A stretch of DNA of 64,000 nucleotides from an uncultured Pelagibacteraceae bacterium (GCA_902577285.1 CACGYL010000001.1:1-64000), one strand, 5' to 3'; counted from the stretch's first letter, positions 31,337 to 42,285 are shown. Numbers and translations: made by a program. The notes: a model not told the origin generated them from the sequence alone.

Positions 31337-31900
31337 ATGAAAAATAATTCTACATTAATAAAAAATTTACTTTCAGATTATAGAATAAATGTCTTTTTTC
31401 AAAATATTTCTTTAATGTTGATTGGTACATTAATTTTAGCATTTTCATCAAAAGTACAAGTGCCATTCTGGCCAGTACCAATGACTATGCAAACATTTGC
31501 AGTATTTATAATTGGAATGACATATGGTTCTAAATTAGCTTTCTTTACACTTATACTTTATTTATTCGAGGGAGCTATTGGACTCCCAGTTTTTGCTAAA
31601 GGAGGAGGATTACTTTATTTAACTGGACCTACTGCAGGATATCTTTATGGAATGACAATCGCAGCAGGGGTTATTGGTTATTTAGCTGAAAGAAATTTTA
31701 ACGACTCATACTTTAAAAGTTTAATTTCACTACTAATTGCAACTTCAATTATTTTTATAGTTGGGGTGGGTTATTTAGGCTCAGTTATTGGATATGACAA
31801 GGCACTTGCTGGTGGTTTATATCCTTTTTTACCAAGTGAACTGTTTAAAATTTCACTAGCTGTTGCAATTATTCCTTCAATTACAAAATTTATTAGATAA
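31337..31900 (+). CDS. bioY: Biotin transporter BioY family
   Basis: VQVPFWPVPMTMQTFAVFIIGMTYG and GGGLLYLTGPTAGYL. Confidence 0.9.
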   Translation: MKNNSTLIKNLLSDYRINVFFQNISLMLIGTLILAFSSKVQVPFWPVPMTMQTFAVFIIGMTYGSKLAFFTLILYLFEGAIGLPVFAKGGGLLYLTGPTAGYLYGMTIAAGVIGYLAERNFNDSYFKSLISLLIATSIIFIVGVGYLGSVIGYDKALAGGLYPFLPSELFKISLAVAIIPSITKFIR

Positions 31901-31916
31901 TTTTTTAGAGCTATTT

Positions 31917-31950
31917 AACGGCTTTAAGTTGCTCTTAAAGTAGTTTTTTA
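31917..31950 (+). terminator. Probable terminator after bioY
   Basis: CTTTAAG-TTGCT-CTTAAAG stem followed by TAGTTTTTTATT. Confidence 0.6.
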
Positions 31951-31971
31951 TTATAAGCATTTATTCTCATT

Positions 31972-34194
31972 ATGAAAATTAATAAAGTAGTTGTAATAGG
32001 TTCAGGGACGATGGGGAGTGGAATAGCTGCTCAACTATGTAATGCTAATGTCCCAGTAACATTATTAGATTTAACAACAGAAATATCTGAAAAGGCTAGA
32101 GAAAGAATTCTAAAATCAAGACCTCCTTTATTAATAGATAAGTCAAAAATAAATAATATTAATGTTGGTAACATAAATGATAACTTTAATGAAGTTAGTG
32201 AGGCTGACTGGATTGTTGAAGCTGTTGTAGAAAGAATTGATATCAAACATAATATTTATAAAAAAATTTTTAAAGAAAGAAAAAAAGGGTCAATTGTATC
32301 CTCAAATACATCTTCTATTCCAATCAAAGTACTTTCGGAAAAACTTTCAAATGAAGAAAAAAAAGACTTTTGTATAACTCACTTTTTTAATCCAGTCAGA
32401 TATATGGATTTATTAGAAATTGTAAAAAATGAAAATAATGATTTAGAACAGATAAATTCACTTAAAAATTTTTGTGAAAAAGATTTAGGAAAAGGAACTT
32501 TAATTTGTAACGATACGCCAGGCTTCTTAGGAAATAGGATAGGTGTCTATGCTATGCAAGTGGCAATGACAGAGGCTTTTAAAATGAAATTAACAATTGA
32601 AGAAGCGGATGCAGTTTTTGGTCGACCAATGGGAATACCAAAAACAGGTGTTTTTGGACTTTATGATTTGATTGGTATTGACTTAATGGCTGATGTTTTA
32701 AAAAGTTTTATAAAAGAACTTCCTGAATCAGATGATTTTCAAGTTGTTGCTAAAGAAATACCACTTGTAAAAAAACTTATCGAAACTGGTTACACAGGAA
32801 GAAAAGGTAAAGGTGGATTTTACAGAATGAATAAAACTGATGGTAAAAAAGTTCTAGAGGGTATCAATTTAGAAACTGGTGAATATTCATTATCACATAA
32901 GTTTAATTTAGGATCAGAAAAGATGGATATTGTTAATTTAATCAATAGAAAAGATAAATATGGAGAATATGCTTGGTCTGTAATCTCAAAAATTATTAAA
33001 TATTCATCTTCATTGGTTCCAGGGATAACTGACAAATTTAATGATATCGATGAAGCAATGAGACTAGGTTTTAACTGGTCTAAAGGACCTTTTGAAATGC
33101 TAAAAGAAATTGGAGTAAAAAATTTCTTTGAGAGAATAGATGCTTTTGAAAATAACAAGTTTCTTGAGGATTTATCGAAAAGTAAGGATGAAAACTTTTA
33201 TGGAGAAAGACAACAATATACTGATCTAGAAACCCTTGGAAAAATTAAGCCGAGAGCAATCAAATTAGATAAAAACAATTCAGCTGAAATCTATAGATTT
33301 AATGATTTTAACATAGTTGAATTTACCACAAAAGCTAATGCACTAGATTATGACTCAATGGATAGTTTAAAAAATGCAACTGACAAACCCCTTATAATTA
33401 TAAATGAGGCAATGCAGTTTTCTGCTGGAGTAAACTTATCTTATACAATGAATTTTGCAGATAAAGGTGATTTCAAGTCTATCGAGAAGTTTGTTAAATA
33501 TTTCCAAGAAACCTGTAAACATTTAAAGTATTCGAAATTTCCTGTTGTGTCAGCTCCATCTGGTTTAGCATTAGGTGGTGGTTTTGAAGTTTTATGTCAA
33601 AGTAATTTTGTAGCTTCTCATACAAATATTGTTGTAGGTCTAGTAGAAACAATGGTCGGATTAATACCAGCCGGTGGTGGATGTAAGGAAATGTTGTATA
33701 GGTGGTCTCAAACCGATGAAGCAAAAAATGATCCTGATTATGCACCTCTTAAAGTATTTGATATTATTGGTTACGCAAAAACCGCAACTTCTCCAATTGA
33801 AGCTGAGCCATTAAAATACTTAAGACCGGAGGATAAAAAAATAATGAGTAGAAATAGTTTATTATCAGTTTCAAAAGAAATTATTAAAAATAACAATGAT
33901 TTTACTCCTCCAACTGAATGTACCTTTAAACTTTCAGGAAAAAATGTTTACGAAAAAATGGTAAGAATGTTAGAAAAATTATACAATGAAAAAATTATTC
34001 TTGATCATGGAATGGAAGTTGGAAAAGAGTTAGCCAAAGTTTTGAGTGGTGGTGAGACTAATTTAGAAAATACTCTATCTGAGGATGATCTATACAAATT
34101 GGAATTAGACGCTTTTATGAGGCTAATAGAGACAGAAAAAACTCAAGATAGAATTAAACATACATTGAAAACTGGTAAACCTTTGGTAAACTAG
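31972..34194 (+). CDS. 3-hydroxyacyl-CoA dehydrogenase / enoyl-CoA hydratase bifunctional protein (FadB/FadJ-like, domain order reversed)
   Basis: VIGSGTMGSGIAAQLCNANVPVTLLD Rossmann N-terminus; crotonase-like C-terminal part GLALGGGFEVLCQSN. Confidence 0.9.
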   Translation: MKINKVVVIGSGTMGSGIAAQLCNANVPVTLLDLTTEISEKARERILKSRPPLLIDKSKINNINVGNINDNFNEVSEADWIVEAVVERIDIKHNIYKKIFKERKKGSIVSSNTSSIPIKVLSEKLSNEEKKDFCITHFFNPVRYMDLLEIVKNENNDLEQINSLKNFCEKDLGKGTLICNDTPGFLGNRIGVYAMQVAMTEAFKMKLTIEEADAVFGRPMGIPKTGVFGLYDLIGIDLMADVLKSFIKELPESDDFQVVAKEIPLVKKLIETGYTGRKGKGGFYRMNKTDGKKVLEGINLETGEYSLSHKFNLGSEKMDIVNLINRKDKYGEYAWSVISKIIKYSSSLVPGITDKFNDIDEAMRLGFNWSKGPFEMLKEIGVKNFFERIDAFENNKFLEDLSKSKDENFYGERQQYTDLETLGKIKPRAIKLDKNNSAEIYRFNDFNIVEFTTKANALDYDSMDSLKNATDKPLIIINEAMQFSAGVNLSYTMNFADKGDFKSIEKFVKYFQETCKHLKYSKFPVVSAPSGLALGGGFEVLCQSNFVASHTNIVVGLVETMVGLIPAGGGCKEMLYRWSQTDEAKNDPDYAPLKVFDIIGYAKTATSPIEAEPLKYLRPEDKKIMSRNSLLSVSKEIIKNNNDFTPPTECTFKLSGKNVYEKMVRMLEKLYNEKIILDHGMEVGKELAKVLSGGETNLENTLSEDDLYKLELDAFMRLIETEKTQDRIKHTLKTGKPLVN

Positions 34195-34198
34195 CATT

Positions 34199-34420
34199 AT
34201 GGCAAATAGACCAACAAAAAAACAAGTAGATAACGCCACAAAGATATTGATATCTTGGAAGAAAAAAATGCCATTTTATTATGCTGCAGCTATTATAATT
34301 GCTTTTATAATAATTCTATTTTCTTCAAATTCGAATAAAGAGCTTTCTATGCATCAACAAAATATCATTGATTTTAAAAAAGCAGCTGAATTTATTCATA
34401 GAAATAGCTCGAAAAATTGA
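34199..34420 (+). CDS. Small single-TM protein of unknown function
   Basis: 73 aa, one TM (FYYAAAIIIAFIIILF); tight spacing with both neighbours. Confidence 0.6.
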   Translation: MANRPTKKQVDNATKILISWKKKMPFYYAAAIIIAFIIILFSSNSNKELSMHQQNIIDFKKAAEFIHRNSSKN

Positions 34421-35373
34421 AAGATAAAAATAAAAAACCAATCCAACCAGTAAGTGGAACAAAAGTACCTAGATACGCAGGACCATCGACATTTGCCAGA
34501 TTGCCTGAATTAAGAGATGTAGAAAGTTGTGATGTAGCAATTGTGGGAGTGCCTTTTGACTCTGGAACAAGTTATAGACCTGGTGCAAGATTTGGACCAC
34601 AGAGTATACGACAAGCATCAAGGCATTTAAGAACAAATTATCATCCAAGCTATGATGTTGAGCCTTTCAAAGTGCAGCAAGTTGCAGATGCCGGAGATAT
34701 TGCATGTAATCCGTTTAATATTGATGAAGCAATTAAACAAATTGAAGTTGGTGCTACGGATTTATTAGATAAAGTGGGTGGAATAATTAGTTTAGGTGGG
34801 GATCATACCATTGCAGTTCCATTGCTAAGAGCAGCTAATAAAAAGAATAATGGACCGGTATCGTTAGTTCATTTTGATGCACATTTAGACACTTGGGATA
34901 CTTATTTTGGAGCTCCATATACTCATGGAACTCCTTTTAGAAGAGCACGTGAGGAAAATTTATTTTTAGATGATGCTTCCATGCATGTTGGTATACGTGG
35001 TCCACTTTACAGCAGAGATGACATAAAGAATGATGAGAGTTTTGGTTTTAAAATAATTCATTGTGATGAATTTCAAACAGAAGGAACTGATAAAATTGCA
35101 GAAAGAATAAAAAAAAGAGTAGGAGATAATGCTTTATATTTATCTATTGATATAGATGTATTGGATCCTGCATTTGCTCCAGGGACAGGAACGCCCGAAA
35201 TCGCAGGTATGACAACAAGAGAAATGGTAAATGTTTTAAGAGGATTATCAGGTTTAAATCTTATTTCTGCAGATGTTGTAGAAGTTTCTCCGGCATATGA
35301 TCATGCTGAAGTTACTTCTCTTGCAGCTGCTACCATTGTTTACGAATTAACAAATTTATTTGCAAAATCATAA
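34417..35373 (+). CDS. Agmatinase/ureohydrolase family
   Basis: GGDHTIAVPLL, HFDAHLDTWD, SIDIDVLDPAFAPGTGTPE; TTG start overlapping upstream stop. Confidence 0.92.
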   Translation: MKDKNKKPIQPVSGTKVPRYAGPSTFARLPELRDVESCDVAIVGVPFDSGTSYRPGARFGPQSIRQASRHLRTNYHPSYDVEPFKVQQVADAGDIACNPFNIDEAIKQIEVGATDLLDKVGGIISLGGDHTIAVPLLRAANKKNNGPVSLVHFDAHLDTWDTYFGAPYTHGTPFRRAREENLFLDDASMHVGIRGPLYSRDDIKNDESFGFKIIHCDEFQTEGTDKIAERIKKRVGDNALYLSIDIDVLDPAFAPGTGTPEIAGMTTREMVNVLRGLSGLNLISADVVEVSPAYDHAEVTSLAAATIVYELTNLFAKS

Positions 35374-35393
35374 ATAAAGGATAGTTTGCGCGC

Positions 35394-36827
35394 ATGATTG
35401 AAAAGAAAAAATTTTATATTAATGGTTCATGGGTTGCATCAAAAAATAAAAAAGATATCCAAGTAATTAATCCTGCAACTGAAAAAAGTTGTGCAGTAAT
35501 TTCATTAGGGGGCAAAGAGGATATTAATGATGCAGTATTAGCTGCTAAAGAGGCTTTTAAAACTTGGGGATTTTCCTCAAAACAAGAGAGAATTGAATTA
35601 TTGGAAGACTTTTATGTACTTTATAAAAAAAGATGGAGCGATATTACAGATGCAATTATTCAAGAAATGGGCGCGCCAAAAGATTTTGCCTCAAAACTTC
35701 AAACAGGAACAGGTGCTAGCCACACAAAATCTTTCATTCGTTATTTAAAAGAGTTTGAGTTTGAAAAACCACTTGGTGAACACGCTAAAAATCAAAGATT
35801 AATTTATGAACCAAAAGGTGTTTGTGCATTAATTACTCCTTGGAACTGGCCTATAAATCAAGTTACTTTAAAAGTAATCCCTGCTTTAGCATCTGGCTGT
35901 ACTATGATTTTAAAACCTTCTGAATTAGCTCCATTATCTGCAATGATTATTGCAGAATTAATCGATGAAGCAAAGTTTCCAAAAGGTGTATTTAATTTAG
36001 TAAATGGAGACGGCGCAACTACCGGTGATGCATTAACAAGTCATCCTGATGTAAATATGATTTCATTTACCGGCTCTACAAGAGCAGGAGCATTAATATC
36101 ACAAAATGCTTCTAAAGATTTTAAAAGATTAAGTTTAGAATTAGGGGGAAAAGGTGCAAATATTATATTTAAAGATGCAGATTCAGAGGCTATTGAGAGA
36201 GGTGCTTTTAGATGTTTTAGAAATTCTGGGCAATCCTGCAATGCACCTACAAGAATGTTAGTTGAAAAAACAATTTATGACGATGCTATTGAAAGACTAA
36301 AAAAGTATGCAAGTGAATTTAAAGTAGATGATCCAAATAAAGAAGGTGAACATATAGGTCCTGTAATTTCAGAAGTCCAATTTGATAAAATTCAAGGTTT
36401 AATCCAAAAGGGAATAGACGAAGGAGCAAAGTTAATTGCTGGGGGCACAGGAAAACCTGAAGGATTAAAAGATGGTTATTATGTAAAACCTACAGTATTT
36501 GCTGATGTTAATAATGATATGGAAATTGCAAGAACGGAAATTTTTGGTCCAGTTTTATCTGTTATTCCATTTGAAACTGAGGAAGAAGCTATCCAGATTG
36601 CAAATGACACTGATTATGGATTAACAAATTATATTCAAACTCAAGATAATGATAAGGTACAAAGGGTTGCGAGAAAACTTAGATCTGGAATGGTAGACGT
36701 TAATGGGGCAGGTATTGCGGTTGATGCTCCCTTTGGAGGATTTAAACATTCTGGAATTGGCAGAGAAGCTGGAAAAGAGGGTTTGCTTGAATTTTTAGAA
36801 GTTAAATCTGTTGGTGGTTGGAATTAA
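35394..36827 (+). CDS. Aldehyde dehydrogenase
   Basis: PWNWP, LELGGKGANIIF, NSGQSCNAPTR; clearly paralogous to 8483..9913. Confidence 0.93.
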   Translation: MIEKKKFYINGSWVASKNKKDIQVINPATEKSCAVISLGGKEDINDAVLAAKEAFKTWGFSSKQERIELLEDFYVLYKKRWSDITDAIIQEMGAPKDFASKLQTGTGASHTKSFIRYLKEFEFEKPLGEHAKNQRLIYEPKGVCALITPWNWPINQVTLKVIPALASGCTMILKPSELAPLSAMIIAELIDEAKFPKGVFNLVNGDGATTGDALTSHPDVNMISFTGSTRAGALISQNASKDFKRLSLELGGKGANIIFKDADSEAIERGAFRCFRNSGQSCNAPTRMLVEKTIYDDAIERLKKYASEFKVDDPNKEGEHIGPVISEVQFDKIQGLIQKGIDEGAKLIAGGTGKPEGLKDGYYVKPTVFADVNNDMEIARTEIFGPVLSVIPFETEEEAIQIANDTDYGLTNYIQTQDNDKVQRVARKLRSGMVDVNGAGIAVDAPFGGFKHSGIGREAGKEGLLEFLEVKSVGGWN

Positions 36828-38011
36828 TTCAAAGACTTATTTTTTATACCATCTAAAAAACTAATACATTTTTTTATTTCATTAAGTTTTATAAATTCAT
36901 CAATCTTATGCGCTTGCTTAATGGATCCTGGGCCACACACAACTGTACTTATTCCTATTTCTTGAAATAACCCTGCTTCGGTTCCAAAAGAGACTACTTC
37001 TCTCGAATTATCTCCAGTTATGCTAGATACAAATTCACATGCCTCAGAATTTGAAATTCTATCAAAACCAGTTATCTCACCAATGATATGTTTTTTTATA
37101 CTGGATTTTGGATATATCTTTTTCATTTCTGGCAAAAGAGTCTCTTTAGTAAATTTATCTATTTCATGATTTAAAAAAATTCCATCTTCTTTCACAACAG
37201 GTCTCGTTTCCCAGTTTACATGACATTTGTCAGCAATTACATTATGAGCAATTCCACCAAATATTCCACCAACTTGCAAAGTTGAATATGGAGGATCAAA
37301 GATAGAGTCTTTTAATTCTCTCTCTTTCAATTTTTCTTTTAATTCGAGAAGTTTATTTACATATCTTGCAGCAAATTCAACTGCACTTACACCTTTGTCT
37401 GGTTCCGAACTATGTCCAGCAAGACCTTCAAAGTAGGTAGTATATTCATAGCATCCTTTATGTGCATCAATAATTTTCATATTTGTTGGTTCACCAACAA
37501 TACAAATACAATCTTTAATGCCTCTTTTTTTCAGTTCTGTAATCAAAATTGGTGCACCCTTGCATGCTGTTTCTTCATCAAAAGTGAGTGAAAAATGAAT
37601 ATCTCTATCCAAATTTGATGAAGAGAAAATTGGTGCGTAAGCTAATGCACATGCAATAAAACCTTTCATATCACACGATCCTCTACCAAATAATTTATCT
37701 TCCTTGATTGTTGCATCAAAAGGGTCTGTTGCCCAACCTTTTGAAACTGGAACAACATCTGTGTGTCCAGATAAAATAATAGGTTTTTTATTACTTTTTT
37801 TTTTTGCTTTTAAAGTTGAGAAAAGATTTACTCTTTTTTTTTCCTCATCATAAGTTTTAAAAGAAATAGCCCCTAAAGAATTTAATATATCATCACAATA
37901 ATCTATAAGTTGGTTATTATCTTCACCAGATACTGTTTTAAATGCAATTAAATCTTTCAGAATTCTTATCGAATTATTATATATATCCTCTAAATTATTT
38001 CCTGTACTCAT
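36824..38011 (-). CDS. Acetylornithine deacetylase/ArgE-family M20 hydrolase
   Basis: LSGHTDVVPV, GRGSCDMKGF, TFDEETACKG. Confidence 0.88.
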   Translation of the reverse strand: MSTGNNLEDIYNNSIRILKDLIAFKTVSGEDNNQLIDYCDDILNSLGAISFKTYDEEKKRVNLFSTLKAKKKSNKKPIILSGHTDVVPVSKGWATDPFDATIKEDKLFGRGSCDMKGFIACALAYAPIFSSSNLDRDIHFSLTFDEETACKGAPILITELKKRGIKDCICIVGEPTNMKIIDAHKGCYEYTTYFEGLAGHSSEPDKGVSAVEFAARYVNKLLELKEKLKERELKDSIFDPPYSTLQVGGIFGGIAHNVIADKCHVNWETRPVVKEDGIFLNHEIDKFTKETLLPEMKKIYPKSSIKKHIIGEITGFDRISNSEACEFVSSITGDNSREVVSFGTEAGLFQEIGISTVVCGPGSIKQAHKIDEFIKLNEIKKCISFLDGIKNKSLN

Positions 38012-38036
38012 CAGTTATTAATTATATATTAAATTT

Positions 38037-38378
38037 ATGAAAGAACAAATAACATACGATACATATGATAAAGTAGACATTAGGGTAGGAACAGTAATAT
38101 CAGTAAAAAAAAATGAAAAAGCTAGAAAACCATCACTAGTTGTTGAAGTAGATTTTGGAAAAAAAATAGGGGTTAAACAATCATCTGCACAGATAACTCA
38201 TTATTACAATGAGGAAAACTTAGTTGGAAAACAAGTTATAGGAGTTTGTAATTTTCCTGAAAAAAATATAGCAGGTGTTGTTTCTCAAGTTTTAATTCTT
38301 GGCTCCATTGATAAGGATGGAAAAGTTGTCCTTGTTCATCCATCTCAAAACGTTGAAAATGGTTTGCCTGTAGCATAG
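38037..38378 (+). CDS. csaA: CsaA-like tRNA-binding domain protein
   Basis: DIRVGTVISV...GVKQSSAQIT...VIGVCNFPEKNIAGVVSQVLILG. Confidence 0.88.
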   Translation: MKEQITYDTYDKVDIRVGTVISVKKNEKARKPSLVVEVDFGKKIGVKQSSAQITHYYNEENLVGKQVIGVCNFPEKNIAGVVSQVLILGSIDKDGKVVLVHPSQNVENGLPVA

Positions 38379-38380
38379 TA

Positions 38381-38971
38381 ATGCATCCTGAATTGCTGTC
38401 TCTTTGTTTATTTATGTTTGTGACAAGCTGTTCGCCTGGACCAAATAATATTGTAGCGTCACATTCAGGATTTAATCATGGGTTTAAAAAAACAATTCCT
38501 TTAATGTTAGGGGTGATTTTTGGTTTTACATTCATGTTGGCAGTTATAAATTTTGGCTTAATAAATATTTTTAAGCTTTATCCTATTATTCAAAAAGGTT
38601 TAATATTTACTGGTACAGCATTTTTAATTTATTTGTCATATAAGATATCATTCTCCAAATCTTCAAACGAAAATGAAAAATTAAGACCCGTAAATTTTAT
38701 GGAAACTTTTCTTTATCAATTTTTGAATCCAAAAGGTGTGATAGTTGCAATAATTGCGGTTTCAACATATGTAGAATCAGGTAGCAATTTCATTTCTTAT
38801 TCAATTTGGTTATTAAGTATTGCTTTCATATTTGCAGTTATTAGTATTATTTTTTGGACAATAATTGGAAAATTTATGAGGAAATTCGCGACAAATGAGA
38901 AATTTATTAAATGGTTTAATTATGTTATGTCGGCACTCTTACTAAGCTGTATAGCAACTTTTTATTACTAG
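38381..38971 (+). CDS. LysE/RhtB-family amino-acid exporter
   Basis: TSCSPGPNNIVASHSGFNHG N-terminal signature. Confidence 0.88.
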   Translation: MHPELLSLCLFMFVTSCSPGPNNIVASHSGFNHGFKKTIPLMLGVIFGFTFMLAVINFGLINIFKLYPIIQKGLIFTGTAFLIYLSYKISFSKSSNENEKLRPVNFMETFLYQFLNPKGVIVAIIAVSTYVESGSNFISYSIWLLSIAFIFAVISIIFWTIIGKFMRKFATNEKFIKWFNYVMSALLLSCIATFYY

Positions 38972-38975
38972 TATT

Positions 38976-41651
38976 ATGAAGCCTGGAAATCAAAATTCGT
39001 TCAACTCACTAAAAGAAATTAATATAAATGGGAAAAATTATTCTATTTATTCTTTAAAAGAGGCTGAAAAAAATGGCCTAGAAGGCATTAATAAATTACC
39101 AAAATCAATTAAAGTTTTACTTGAGAATCTTCTAAGATATGAGGACAATATCACTGTAAATAAAAATCAAATATTATCAATCAAAGATTGGCTAAATACC
39201 AAAAAATCAAAAACCGAAATTGCATATAGACCTGCAAGAGTACTTTTGCAAGACTATACTGGTATACCAGCTGTTGCTGACCTTGCCGCGATGAGAGATA
39301 CAGTCAAAGAAAAAAATAAAGACCCGAATAAAATTAATCCGCTTTCCTCAGTAGATTTAGTAATTGATCATTCTGTTCAAGTGGATAAATTTGCAACAAA
39401 GAATTCATTAAAAGAAAATGTTGATATCGAATTTGATAGAAACTTCGAAAGATATTCCTTTTTAAAGTGGGGACAACAAGCCTTTAATAATTTTAGAATT
39501 GTTCCACCCGGAACTGGGATTTGCCATCAAGTAAATTTAGAATATTTATCAAAAGTAGTATGGAATGAAAAGTTTGAAAAAAAAGAATATTTGTTTCCTG
39601 ATACACTAGTAGGAACTGATAGTCATACGACAATGGTTAACGGTTTATCAGTACTTGGTTGGGGAGTAGGAGGAATTGAGGCAGAGGCAGGGATGCTAGG
39701 TCAACCAATATCTATGTTGATACCAGAAGTCATTGGATTTGAAATGAAAAATAAACTTCCCGAAGGTACAACTGCAACTGACCTTGTGTTAACAGTTGTA
39801 AAAATGCTAAGAGACAAGGGTGTCGTTGGAAAATTTGTAGAATTTTATGGTGAAGGTCTCAAAAATTTAACACTAGCAGATAGAGCAACTATTGCGAATA
39901 TGGCTCCCGAATATGGTGCAACATGCGGATTCTTTCCAATAGATGAGGAAACTTTAAAATACTTAGAATTTTCTGGAAGATCTAAAGAAAATATTCAGAT
40001 TGTAGAACAATATGCAAAAGAACAAAATTTATGGGCAAGTGATGATATGGTATTTACCGATACTTTGTCTTTAGATATGTCTACAGTAGTCCCAACAATT
40101 TCAGGACCAAAAAGACCTCAAGATAAAGTACTTTTAACAGATGCCTCCAAAAATTTTATAAAAGTCTTTGAAGATGTATGTAAAAAAACTGAACCTACTA
40201 TTGCAAAAGTTAAAAACGAGGATTTTAAAATAAAAGATGGTGATATATTAATTGCAGCTATTACTTCATGTACAAATACTTCAAATCCTAATGTGTTAAT
40301 TGGTGCAGGATTATTAGCTAAAAATGCAATAAATAAAGGATTAGCAGTTAAACCATGGGTTAAAACTTCACTAGCTCCTGGATCACAAGTGGTTACAGAC
40401 TACTTAAACAAAGCTGGTTTAAGTAAATATTTAGATAAATTAGGCTTTAACTTAGTTGGTTACGGATGCACCACTTGTATTGGTAACTCTGGACCTCTAC
40501 CAGATAATATCACTGAAGCAGTTAAAGAAAATAATTTATATGCAGTATCAGTTTTATCTGGCAATAGAAATTTTGAAGGTAGAATTTCACCACTGGTTAA
40601 AGCAAACTATCTTGCTTCTCCACCTTTAGTAGTGGCTTATGCAATTGCTGGATCAATGAGAATGGATTTATACAAAGACCCTCTAGGTAAAGATAGCGAT
40701 GGTAAAGAAGTCTACTTAAAAGATATTTGGCCAACAAATAAAGAAATAGAGGATACTCTTATTGAGTCTTTAAACCCTGAAATGTTTGTAAACAGATATT
40801 CAAACGTCTCTAAGGGACCAGAGCAATGGCAAAAAATTAAAGTTGATAAAGGCAGTATTTACAATTGGGAAGAAAACTCAACTTATGTAAAAAAACCGCC
40901 ATTTTTTGAAAATTTGCCGGATGAACCTGAGGGCTTTAAAGCAATAAAAGATGCGAGACCTCTATTAATATTAGGGGATATGGTTACCACAGATCATATA
41001 TCTCCTGCGGGAAACATACAAAAAGAAAGTCCAACAGGAAATTATTTTATGAAGCACCAAATTTTGCCAAAAGACTATAATTCCTATGGATCAAGAAGAG
41101 GCAATCATGAGGTAATGATGAGAGGGACATTTGCTAATATAAGAATCAAAAATGAAATGGCTCCTGGAACAGAAGGTGGCTTTACAAAATTATATCCTGA
41201 AGAAAAAGTTATGCCTATCTATGATGCAGTAGTAGAGTATAAAAAAAGAGAGGTTGATTTAGTTGTATTTGGAGGAAAAGAATACGGAACTGGTTCCTCA
41301 AGAGATTGGGCTGCAAAAGGTACAAAACTATTGGGTATTAAAGCTGTAATTGCAGAAAGTTTTGAGAGAATTCATAGATCAAACCTTATTGGAATGGGAG
41401 TTTTGCCCTTACAATTTATTGATAATATGAATAGACAAAATCTAAAATTAAAGGGCTCAGAGCTAATTTCAATATTAGGTTTAGAAAAAGGTATAAAACC
41501 AGGCGATCACTTGGAAGTAGAAATTAAATACTCTACAGGTGACATCAAAAAAATAAAAACATTGTGCAGAATAGATACTAAAAATGAGTTAGAATACTAT
41601 AAGAACGGTGGTATCTTACATTATGTTCTAAGGAATATGATAAATGGATGA
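38976..41651 (+). CDS. acnA: Aconitate hydratase A
   Basis: 891 aa; ITSCTNTSNP, YGCTTCIGNSG, GSSRDWAAKG motifs. Confidence 0.97.
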   Translation: MKPGNQNSFNSLKEININGKNYSIYSLKEAEKNGLEGINKLPKSIKVLLENLLRYEDNITVNKNQILSIKDWLNTKKSKTEIAYRPARVLLQDYTGIPAVADLAAMRDTVKEKNKDPNKINPLSSVDLVIDHSVQVDKFATKNSLKENVDIEFDRNFERYSFLKWGQQAFNNFRIVPPGTGICHQVNLEYLSKVVWNEKFEKKEYLFPDTLVGTDSHTTMVNGLSVLGWGVGGIEAEAGMLGQPISMLIPEVIGFEMKNKLPEGTTATDLVLTVVKMLRDKGVVGKFVEFYGEGLKNLTLADRATIANMAPEYGATCGFFPIDEETLKYLEFSGRSKENIQIVEQYAKEQNLWASDDMVFTDTLSLDMSTVVPTISGPKRPQDKVLLTDASKNFIKVFEDVCKKTEPTIAKVKNEDFKIKDGDILIAAITSCTNTSNPNVLIGAGLLAKNAINKGLAVKPWVKTSLAPGSQVVTDYLNKAGLSKYLDKLGFNLVGYGCTTCIGNSGPLPDNITEAVKENNLYAVSVLSGNRNFEGRISPLVKANYLASPPLVVAYAIAGSMRMDLYKDPLGKDSDGKEVYLKDIWPTNKEIEDTLIESLNPEMFVNRYSNVSKGPEQWQKIKVDKGSIYNWEENSTYVKKPPFFENLPDEPEGFKAIKDARPLLILGDMVTTDHISPAGNIQKESPTGNYFMKHQILPKDYNSYGSRRGNHEVMMRGTFANIRIKNEMAPGTEGGFTKLYPEEKVMPIYDAVVEYKKREVDLVVFGGKEYGTGSSRDWAAKGTKLLGIKAVIAESFERIHRSNLIGMGVLPLQFIDNMNRQNLKLKGSELISILGLEKGIKPGDHLEVEIKYSTGDIKKIKTLCRIDTKNELEYYKNGGILHYVLRNMING

Positions 41652-42285
41652 AGAAATAGAAATAATTAATAGAAATACAAGAATTGAAAAATTAAAAAAT
41701 TTTTTAATCTCAAAAAGAAAACAAATAATTTCTTTTTTGATATTGATAGTTTTAATATTAATCAGTTTTTTTGGTTACCAAGAGTTTAATACAAGAAATA
41801 AAGAAAAATTAGCCAATAAATTTAACATGTTAGTTACAAATTTTGACAATGGACAAAAAAATATAAATAATGAATTAATTGAAATAATAAATGAAAAAGA
41901 CAAAACTTACTCACCATTAGCATTCTTCTTCTTGCTGGATAATGATTTAATAACGTCTAAAGATGAAATTAACTCATTTTTTGATCTTATTATAAACGAC
42001 GTGTCTGTTGAAAAAGAGATTAAAAATTTAACCATATATAAGAAAGGGCTATTTAATTCAGAATTTGTTCAAGAAAATGAATTATTAAGTATTCTGAATC
42101 CTATTATAAAATCAGAAAGTATGTGGAAACCTCAAGCATTGTATTTAATGGCAGAATACTATTTATCAAAAGATCAAAAACAAAAATCTAAAGATTTTTT
42201 TGATCAAATATTAAATATAGAAAACATAAGTCCAAAAATTAAACTAGAAGTCCAAAAAAGGTTGCGTTCAGAATTCGGTGAGTAA
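41644..42285 (+). CDS. TPR-like membrane-anchored protein (YfgM-like)
   Basis: N-terminal TM and helical repeats; immediately upstream of BamB-like gene. Confidence 0.6.
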   Translation: MDEEIEIINRNTRIEKLKNFLISKRKQIISFLILIVLILISFFGYQEFNTRNKEKLANKFNMLVTNFDNGQKNINNELIEIINEKDKTYSPLAFFFLLDNDLITSKDEINSFFDLIINDVSVEKEIKNLTIYKKGLFNSEFVQENELLSILNPIIKSESMWKPQALYLMAEYYLSKDQKQKSKDFFDQILNIENISPKIKLEVQKRLRSEFGE

